Positions 5,456 to 10,541 of a stretch of 10,541 bases of DNA are shown one piece after another; the stretch's first letter is position 1; each line of letters opens with the position of its first letter. The notes under the pieces are model-generated. The model searched no databases. It was not told where the DNA came from and was given only the letters and a program-made list of their open reading frames with translations. Origin of the DNA: an uncultured Spirochaetaceae bacterium (GTDB lineage: Bacteria; Spirochaetota; Spirochaetia; Treponematales; Treponemataceae); assembly GCA_902766345.1 (NCBI GenBank), contig CACXDK010000254.1, positions 1 to 10,541 of the forward strand, read 5' to 3'. A program made the position numbers and the translations under genes.

Positions 5456-7738
5456 ATGGCTGCTCATTCAGAAAACGAAATCAAAGAATTAATAAAGAAA
5501 ATGACATTGGAAGAAAAGTGCAGACTGTTAAGTGGTGCAGACTTTTGGCACACAAAAACAGTAGAACGGCTTGGAATTCCGCATATCATGGTAAGTGACG
5601 GTCCACACGGACTACGAAAACAAAATCTTGAAAAAGAAGGCAGCAGTGCAAATGAAAGCATTAAAGCAATCTGCTTTCCTGCTGCATGTGCCACAGCAAG
5701 CTCCTTTGACAGAGCCGTATTACAAAAACTCGGCGACACACTTGCAAAAGAATGTCAGCAGCAGGATGTTTCAACCATACTCGGCCCAGCAGTAAACATA
5801 AAACGCTCGCCACTTTGCGGACGCAATTTTGAATATATCAGCGAAGATCCATACCTTACAGGAGAGCTTGCTGCAAACTACATAAACAGCGTTCAAGCAC
5901 ATCACGTAGGAACATCAATAAAGCACTTTGCACTTAATAATCAGGAGTTCCGCAGACTTACAGCCTCGTCAAACTGTGACGAGCGTACAATGCGCGAAAT
6001 CTATCTTACAGCATTTGAAAAAGCCGTAAAGCAGTCGCAGCCAGCAACAATAATGCACAGCTACAATCTTATAAATCACGCCTACACAGGAGAAAACAAA
6101 TGGCTTCTTACAGACGTGCTAAGAAAAGAATGGGGCTTTAAAGGCGTTGTAATGTCAGACTGGGGTGCTGTAAATGATCGTGTAAAAGGTCTTGTTGCTG
6201 GCGAAGATCTTGAAATGCCATCATCAAATGGCATTAATGACAAAAAAGTTTTGGAAGCTGTCAAGAAAAATCCAGAACTGGAAAAGAGCCTGGACACAAC
6301 CTGTGAAAGACTTTTGAAATGGATTTTTGCATTCCATGACAATAGAAAAGAAGGCGAATTTGATTTTGCAAAACATCATGACATTGCACGCGAACTTGAA
6401 GAAGAATGCATTGTCCTGTTAAAGAATGATAACATTCTTCCATTAAAGAAAGACGTGAAACTTGCCGTAATCGGAGAATTTGCAAACAAGCCACGTATTC
6501 AAGGAGGCGGTTCTAGCCACATAAATACAAGCACAGTTGTAAGTCCGCTGGAAGCATTCAAAAAATCTGGAATAGCGGTTGAATATGCACAAGGCTACAG
6601 CATTGATAAAACGGAAGAAGAAGATGCAAAACTGACAAAAGAAGCTGTTGAACTTGCTAAAAACAGCAGCACAGTCATATTCTTTGCAGGTCTGCCAGAC
6701 AGCTATGAAAGCGAAGGATATGACAGGGAACATTTGAACTTGCCACCTGTGCAGAACAAATTAATTGAACAGATTGCGGAAGTAAACGGTTCTGTAATTG
6801 TTGTACTTCAAAACGGCTCTCCTGTTTTAATGCCATGGGATAAAAAAGTAAAAGCTATTGTAGAAGCATACCTCGGAGGAGAAGCTGTAGGCGAAGCTGT
6901 TGTTAATGTGCTTACGGGAAAAGTAAATCCAAGCGGAAAACTTGCAGAAACATTCCCGCTACGGCTAGAAGACACCCCAGCCTATCTCAGTTTTTCAAAA
7001 GATAAAAACAATGTAGATTATGGGGAAGGAATTTTTGTAGGATACCGCTATTACGACTCTAGAAAAATGGAAGTTGCATATCCATTCGGTTACGGATTGA
7101 GTTACACAACTTTTGAATATACAGACATTTCTGTAAGCAAAGATTCAATAACAGATGATGACACCATTACCGTAAAAGTTTCCGTAAAGAACACAGGTTC
7201 CGTTGCAGGAAAAGAAGTTGTACAGCTTTACATACAAGACAAGACTAATGCAACAATCCGCCCAGAAAAAGAACTCAAAGGTTTTGAAAAAATATTAATT
7301 AATCCTGGCGAAACAAAAACTGTCACATTCACTTTGGACAAGCGCAGTTTTGCCTGGTACAACACAAACATACATGAGTGGTATGCAGCAAGTGGAGAAT
7401 ACAACATCTTGGTAGGTGCTTCTAGCCGTGACATACGCCTTACAAAAAAGATTATTTTTAATACAAAGGTTCATGTGTTAAGAGAAATTACCGAAAACAC
7501 AACCGTAGGCGATCTTATGGCAGATGAAAGAACTAAAGACCTCATCAAAAACTTTACTGACAGAAATAAAGCGATGAACAAAGAAGTTGACAGTTCGGAA
7601 AAAGAAGCTATTACAGACAAAATGAATGAAGAGATGCTCGGAGGCACACCACTCAGAACTCTGCACTTAATGGCATATAACCTTACAGAAGCTGATTACG
7701 AAGAGCTTCTGAAGAACTTAAACAAAGCCATTCAGTAA
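5456..7738 (+). CDS. Glycoside hydrolase family 3, beta-glucosidase type, cytoplasmic
   Basis: This 760-residue enzyme has the full three-domain GH3 layout. Domain 1 is the barrel (about 1-300), with SDGPHGLRKQ (D48), the KHF substrate-binding motif (K156-H157) and the nucleophile in VMSDWGA (D235). Domain 2 is the alpha/beta sandwich (about 310-545), starting near LLKNDNILPLK, and carries ESEGYDRE (418-425), whose glutamates include the likely acid/base. Domain 3 is a fibronectin-III-like domain (about 550-672), after the conserved PFGYGLSYT. A further C-terminal tail (about 673-760) contains LMADERTKDLI and is common in clostridial-type GH3 beta-glucosidases. No signal peptide is seen, so it should act inside the cell, releasing glucose from imported beta-linked oligosaccharides. 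The family also contains xylosidases and other specificities, so the exact substrate is inferred. No sugar transporter gene is adjacent. It starts just after a terminator and ends before a bidirectional one. Confidence 0.93.
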   Translation: MAAHSENEIKELIKKMTLEEKCRLLSGADFWHTKTVERLGIPHIMVSDGPHGLRKQNLEKEGSSANESIKAICFPAACATASSFDRAVLQKLGDTLAKECQQQDVSTILGPAVNIKRSPLCGRNFEYISEDPYLTGELAANYINSVQAHHVGTSIKHFALNNQEFRRLTASSNCDERTMREIYLTAFEKAVKQSQPATIMHSYNLINHAYTGENKWLLTDVLRKEWGFKGVVMSDWGAVNDRVKGLVAGEDLEMPSSNGINDKKVLEAVKKNPELEKSLDTTCERLLKWIFAFHDNRKEGEFDFAKHHDIARELEEECIVLLKNDNILPLKKDVKLAVIGEFANKPRIQGGGSSHINTSTVVSPLEAFKKSGIAVEYAQGYSIDKTEEEDAKLTKEAVELAKNSSTVIFFAGLPDSYESEGYDREHLNLPPVQNKLIEQIAEVNGSVIVVLQNGSPVLMPWDKKVKAIVEAYLGGEAVGEAVVNVLTGKVNPSGKLAETFPLRLEDTPAYLSFSKDKNNVDYGEGIFVGYRYYDSRKMEVAYPFGYGLSYTTFEYTDISVSKDSITDDDTITVKVSVKNTGSVAGKEVVQLYIQDKTNATIRPEKELKGFEKILINPGETKTVTFTLDKRSFAWYNTNIHEWYAASGEYNILVGASSRDIRLTKKIIFNTKVHVLREITENTTVGDLMADERTKDLIKNFTDRNKAMNKEVDSSEKEAITDKMNEEMLGGTPLRTLHLMAYNLTEADYEELLKNLNKAIQ

Positions 7739-7752
7739 TTCATAATGCAATA

Positions 7753-7818
7753 AAAAAAGAGGGTGTCCCATAGGAACAAAACCGTAGTTTTATGTTCCCA
7801 TAGGACACCCTCTTTTTT
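7753..7818. terminator. Long 66-base hairpin, bidirectional terminator
   Basis: The outer arms 7753-7768 and 7803-7818 pair perfectly over 16 bases (six A:T pairs, then GAGGGTGTCC with GGACACCCTC). CATA faces CATA in a small internal region with two mismatches, then GGAACA (7773-7778) pairs with TGTTCC (7793-7798). The tip can extend with AAAC and GTTT around a CGTA loop. The T-run at 7813-7818 ends transcripts of the GH3 gene, and the A-run at 7752-7758 serves as T-run for metQ on the other strand. It lies between convergent genes, as expected. It is longer than a typical intrinsic terminator. Confidence 0.88.
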
Positions 7819-7863
7819 ATTTTTAAATCTCTATTTACTAATCAATTCGGTCTATTCGGTTCA

Positions 7864-8664
7864 TTAGAATACAGCGATAACATCTCCGTTAGGGTATTTC
7901 TTCTGAATCCACTCTTTTACCTTTGCACTCTTAACAGCTTCTGACAAAGCCTTGATTGCCTCATCATTTTCATGACCAGCCTTTACTGCAATTACGTTTA
8001 CATAAGGTGAATCAGCACCTTCTACAAACAAACCATCCTTAGAAGCGTTAAGACCAGCAGGAATTGCATAGTTTCCGTTGATAACAGCAGCCTCAACATC
8101 TGGCAAGATACGTGGTACAGAAGCAGCTTCAACCTCTGTAAACTTCAAGTTCTTTGGATTAGATACGATATCAAGTGGTGTTGCTGTAATGCCAGCAGAA
8201 GGTTTAAGAGTAATCAAACCTGCTGACTGGAGCAAAAGCAAAGCACGTCCTTCATTTGTAGGATCGTTTGGAATTCCAATGTTAGCACCTGCTGGAATAT
8301 CTGCGATAGACTTGTGCTTTTTAGAATACAAAGCGATTGGCTCAATATGAATTCCTGCAGCACTTGCAAGATGTGTTCCCTGTTCCTTGTTGAAAGATTC
8401 AAGATAAGGAAGGTGCTGGAAATAGTTAGCATCAATCTGACCATCTTCAAGAGCCTTGTTTGGTGTTACATAATCTGTAAACTCAACAACCTTAAGAGTA
8501 ATGCCCTGCTTCTTAAGATCAGCCTTAATCAAGTTAAGGATTTCTGCGTGTGGTTCTGGTGTAGCTCCAACTTTAAGAGTTGTCTTTTTCTTACCTGCTG
8601 CAGAAGCAAGTGATGCAACTGCTGCCAAAACTAAAACTGTGCTTATAATCTTTTTCATATTCAT
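7864..8664 (-). CDS. metQ: MetQ methionine ABC transporter substrate-binding protein
   Basis: This 266-residue protein belongs to the NlpA/MetQ family, which binds D- or L-methionine outside the inner membrane and delivers it to MetI-MetN. Family hallmarks include KVGATPEPHAEIL near residue 31, VEFTDYVTPN, ANYFQHLPYL, the IPNDPTNEGRAL segment and AAVINGNYA. It resembles the methionine-binding Tp32 protein of Treponema pallidum. The N-terminus is a signal peptide with a probable cleavage after ASA (residues 20-22). It lacks the lipobox cysteine usual in this family, so it should be a soluble periplasmic protein. Two starts are possible: ATG at 8664, three bases after AAGGAG (8673-8668), or ATG at 8658 with a better nine-base spacing (264 residues). 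It is downstream of metN-metI on the same strand but has its own promoter at 8701-8729. Confidence 0.95.
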   Translation of the reverse strand: MNMKKIISTVLVLAAVASLASAAGKKKTTLKVGATPEPHAEILNLIKADLKKQGITLKVVEFTDYVTPNKALEDGQIDANYFQHLPYLESFNKEQGTHLASAAGIHIEPIALYSKKHKSIADIPAGANIGIPNDPTNEGRALLLLQSAGLITLKPSAGITATPLDIVSNPKNLKFTEVEAASVPRILPDVEAAVINGNYAIPAGLNASKDGLFVEGADSPYVNVIAVKAGHENDEAIKALSEAVKSAKVKEWIQKKYPNGDVIAVF

Positions 8665-8700
8665 TTTCTCCTTCTATGTTCAAAAAATCTTATATGCCTA

Positions 8701-8729
8701 GTTATACAGATCTTAAGAGTTTAGGTCAA
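8701..8729 (-). promoter_or_regulatory. Promoter of metQ
   Basis: On the minus strand, TTGACC (8729-8724, five of six) is followed by exactly 17 bases and TATAAC (8706-8701, five of six). Transcription should start near 8694, giving a leader of about 30 bases with the Shine-Dalgarno AAGGAG. That leader is too short for a SAM riboswitch. The rest of the gap (8730-8803) is AT-rich with a weak CTATAG hairpin and no gene. Confidence 0.72.
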
Positions 8730-8803
8730 TCGTTTTGTTTATACTATTTTTGTATGGCAAACTATAGTTAAAATCTATAGCTCACATCTTAAAGACAAAA
8801 CTT

Positions 8804-9457
8804 TTATCTGTACGATATAAGCTTTGTGCTGATTTTTGTTCCGATGTGCTGAATTACTTCAACCAAAACAAGAATAACAATAACAGCAGCAATCATTATT
8901 CCAGTACGGAACCGCTGATATCCGTATCTGATTGCAAGGTCACCAAGACCACCTCCACCAACAGCGCCAGCCATTGCAGAATAGCCAATAAGATTTATGA
9001 TAGTAAGAGTAATGCCATCTACAAGAGCAGGCAAAGCTTCGGGAATCAAAACCTTTGTAATAATCTGCATGTTAGTAGACCCCATTGCTTTTGCAGCCTG
9101 AATCAATTCAGGGCTAACTTCATTCAATGCAGATTCTATAATTCTTGCAACAAATGGAGCAGCAGCAATAGAAAGAGGAACAATAGTAGCAGCTGTACCA
9201 ATGCTCGTTCCAACAATAATTCTAGACAGCGGAAAAAGAACAATCATCAAAATGATGAACGGAAAAGAACGTAAGACATTTACAACACGACTCAAAATCT
9301 GATTAAGGACAGGCTTCGGCATTATGCCGTTTTTGTTTGTAATGCAAAGTAAAACACCAATTGGAAAGCCAAGCACCAAAGAAAAAATCGTAGAAAAAAA
9401 CACCATCAAAAGAGTTTGAATTGTAGACGTTCCAACTAAAATATATGTATCCATCAT
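8804..9457 (-). CDS. metI: MetI methionine ABC transporter permease
   Basis: This 217-residue inner-membrane permease has the normal MetI length. It has about five membrane-spanning segments (near 14-40, 62-82, 88-106, 145-168 and 187-205). The cytoplasmic coupling loop that contacts the ATPase carries the EAA-type motif QAAKAMGS (120-127), ending in IPEALP. The segment IGYSAMAGAVGGGGLGDLAIRYGYQRF is characteristic of MetI and its close relatives. It forms the methionine channel with MetN and receives substrate from MetQ. The start at 9457 overlaps the metN stop as ATGA, and GGAGG (9469-9465) lies seven bases upstream. A second ATG follows directly at 9454. The overlap implies coupled translation with metN. 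Confidence 0.96.
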   Translation of the reverse strand: MMDTYILVGTSTIQTLLMVFFSTIFSLVLGFPIGVLLCITNKNGIMPKPVLNQILSRVVNVLRSFPFIILMIVLFPLSRIIVGTSIGTAATIVPLSIAAAPFVARIIESALNEVSPELIQAAKAMGSTNMQIITKVLIPEALPALVDGITLTIINLIGYSAMAGAVGGGGLGDLAIRYGYQRFRTGIMIAAVIVILVLVEVIQHIGTKISTKLISYR

Positions 9458-10461
9458 TTCTGTTCCTCCACATGAACACCATGTTCAGTAAGATAAGCAA
9501 TTGCTTTTTTCAGCTCTTCTTCACTGCCAGTTAAATCGGTAACCATTGTACCAATTTCATTTTCTGGTAAATGCTGAACACCAGCTGCAAGAATATTAAA
9601 CTGAATGTCAAACTTGTGAGCAAGATCGCTCAAAATAGGTTTACCAGTAGCATCACCAATAAAACGTAGAATATAATTTCCGCCGTTATTTGACCATCTG
9701 ACAATTTCGTTTGAATCTGTAGTAAGGTGAGAAAGGAAATCTTTTGTTACAGCAGACTGAGGATTAGAAAAGATATTGGTAACAAGTCCCTGCTCCACTA
9801 TGCGACCATTATCAATAACAGCAACCTGTTCGCAAGCATCTCTTACAACTTCCATCTGATGAGTAATCATTACAACAGTAAGATTCATCTTTGCTTGAAT
9901 TTCGCGGATGAGTGCAAGAATAGAATGAGTTGTTTGAGGGTCAAGGGCACTGGTTGCTTCATCGCAGAACAGAATGTCAGGCTTAGTTGCAAGAGCACGG
10001 GCAATGGCAACCCTTTGTTTCTGTCCACCCGAAAGAGTGCTTATTGGAGCATCCTCGCGGTCTTCAAGACCAACTAAACGCAGCATTTCTTTTACACGTG
10101 CTTTAATCTCATCTTTTGGTGTCTTACACAATTCAAGAGGATAGGCAACATTCTTTCCAGCAGTTCTAGAAGAAAACAAATTGAAGTTCTGAAAAATCAT
10201 GCCTATTTTTCTTCGCTCTGCAATCAACTCAGACTTTGAAAGATTATCAACTCTTCTATCATTATAATACACCTCCCCTGAATCAGGCTGCTCTAAAAGG
10301 CTTATCAATCGAACAAGAGAAGATTTTCCTGCTCCACTCTTTCCAATAATGCCAAAAATGGTATTTTCTGGAATGTCAATAGAAGTATCGCTGACGGCTT
10401 CAATATAGCCACCATCTGTAGACTTATACGTTTTTTTCAAGTGTTTTAATACAATATGCAT
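9454..10461 (-). CDS. metN: MetN methionine ABC transporter ATP-binding protein with NIL domain
   Basis: This 335-residue ATPase powers the methionine importer. Visible motifs are Walker A GKSGAGKSS (40-48), the Q-loop glutamine Q91 in FQNFNLF, the ABC signature LSGGQ (143-147), Walker B ILFCDE (163-168), and the H-loop histidine H201 in ITHQ. The C-terminal part (about 255-330) is a NIL domain, which in E. coli MetN binds methionine and shuts the transporter down when internal methionine is high (trans-inhibition). I place the start at the ATG at 10461, which opens with MHIVLKHLKKTYKS as in the family. The TTG at 10485 would add eight residues and lies inside the promoter. No Shine-Dalgarno is visible. 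The stop overlaps metI by four bases. Confidence 0.95.
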   Translation of the reverse strand: MHIVLKHLKKTYKSTDGGYIEAVSDTSIDIPENTIFGIIGKSGAGKSSLVRLISLLEQPDSGEVYYNDRRVDNLSKSELIAERRKIGMIFQNFNLFSSRTAGKNVAYPLELCKTPKDEIKARVKEMLRLVGLEDREDAPISTLSGGQKQRVAIARALATKPDILFCDEATSALDPQTTHSILALIREIQAKMNLTVVMITHQMEVVRDACEQVAVIDNGRIVEQGLVTNIFSNPQSAVTKDFLSHLTTDSNEIVRWSNNGGNYILRFIGDATGKPILSDLAHKFDIQFNILAAGVQHLPENEIGTMVTDLTGSEEELKKAIAYLTEHGVHVEEQK

Positions 10462-10469
10462 AATTTTGT

Positions 10470-10498
10470 ATGATACGAAAAACAAAACGCATGGTCAA
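10470..10498 (-). promoter_or_regulatory. Promoter of metN-metI, predicted leaderless
   Basis: On the minus strand, TTGACC (10498-10493) is followed by 17 bases and TATCAT (10475-10470, five of six). The expected transcript start is about 10462-10464, essentially at the metN ATG (10461). With no Shine-Dalgarno present, this predicts a leaderless or nearly leaderless message. The metQ promoter has the same -35 box and spacing. Confidence 0.65.
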
Positions 10499-10526
10499 TA
10501 AGCCGTCGAAAAGGCCTTCTGTCCAC

Positions 10527-10541
10527 AAAAAAAGCCGTTTG
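10527..10541 (-). terminator. Possible half of an intrinsic terminator, cut by the window edge
   Basis: Read on the minus strand, the last 15 bases are CAAACGGC followed by seven T residues. This is what the descending arm and T-run of a terminator for an upstream minus-strand gene would look like. The other arm would lie beyond the window, so this is unproven. On the plus strand it could equally be the rising arm of a hairpin. Confidence 0.3.

Noticed and set aside
8762..8780. CTATAG hairpin downstream of metI as a terminator
   Set aside because: The 6-base stem is nearly all A:T, and only three T residues follow on the minus strand; too weak to call.
8665..8803. SAM or S-box riboswitch before metQ
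   Set aside because: The predicted leader is about 30 bases and the gap shows no multi-stem structure or conserved core.
8846..9274. A 142-codon open frame on the plus strand opposite metI
   Set aside because: It is a low-complexity Asn/Ser-rich translation of the antisense of a clear MetI gene, with no Shine-Dalgarno.
10462..10485. TTG start giving metN eight more residues
   Set aside because: It lies within the promoter, where the -10 box would be coding, and the family pattern starts at the ATG at 10461.
1..10541. Mobile element, CRISPR array, toxin-antitoxin or phage defence system
   Set aside because: No transposase, integrase, terminal repeats, regular repeat-spacer pattern or defence-type domain is visible on either strand.

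Overview
The window is a stretch of bacterial chromosome of roughly 40% G+C, with dense genes and short intergenic gaps. I read it as a host-associated spirochete of the Treponema type. This is an inference from the MetQ protein, which recalls the methionine-binding Tp32 protein of T. pallidum, from the fused PyrK-PyrD enzyme and from the overall gene style. No rRNA or tRNA gene, insertion sequence, CRISPR array or phage gene is visible, so this looks like ordinary core and metabolic chromosome.

Left part, plus strand (1-4799). The window opens inside a fused PyrK-PyrD gene for the electron-transfer and catalytic parts of NAD-dependent dihydroorotate dehydrogenase (pyrimidine synthesis). An MBL-fold metallohydrolase with a probable signal peptide follows. 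Next is a tight run of three genes: a THUMP-domain rRNA methyltransferase, a TetR-type regulator overlapping it by one base (TAATG), and a PrsW-type intramembrane protease 15 bases further on. A good promoter before the methyltransferase puts the predicted transcript start at or next to its ATG.

Middle, plus strand (4800-7738). Two interleaved palindromes sit directly against a consensus -35 box, ahead of a 164-residue protein I do not recognise. That gene ends at a clear intrinsic terminator. The terminator lies only 18 bases before the perfect Shine-Dalgarno of a large cytoplasmic glycoside hydrolase family 3 enzyme (beta-glucosidase type).

Right part, minus strand (7864-10461). After a 66-base hairpin that can terminate transcription from both sides come metQ, metI and metN, read right to left. 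They form a complete D-/L-methionine ABC importer: ATPase with a NIL sensing domain, permease, and solute-binding protein. metN and metI overlap by four bases. metQ is separated from metI by 139 bases holding its own promoter. The metN promoter also predicts a leaderless message. MetQ lacks the usual lipoprotein cysteine.

I found no convincing new multi-gene system. The most interesting points are the palindrome-controlled orphan protein, the TetR-PrsW pair coupled to an RNA methyltransferase, two predicted leaderless starts, the non-lipidated MetQ and the long shared terminator.
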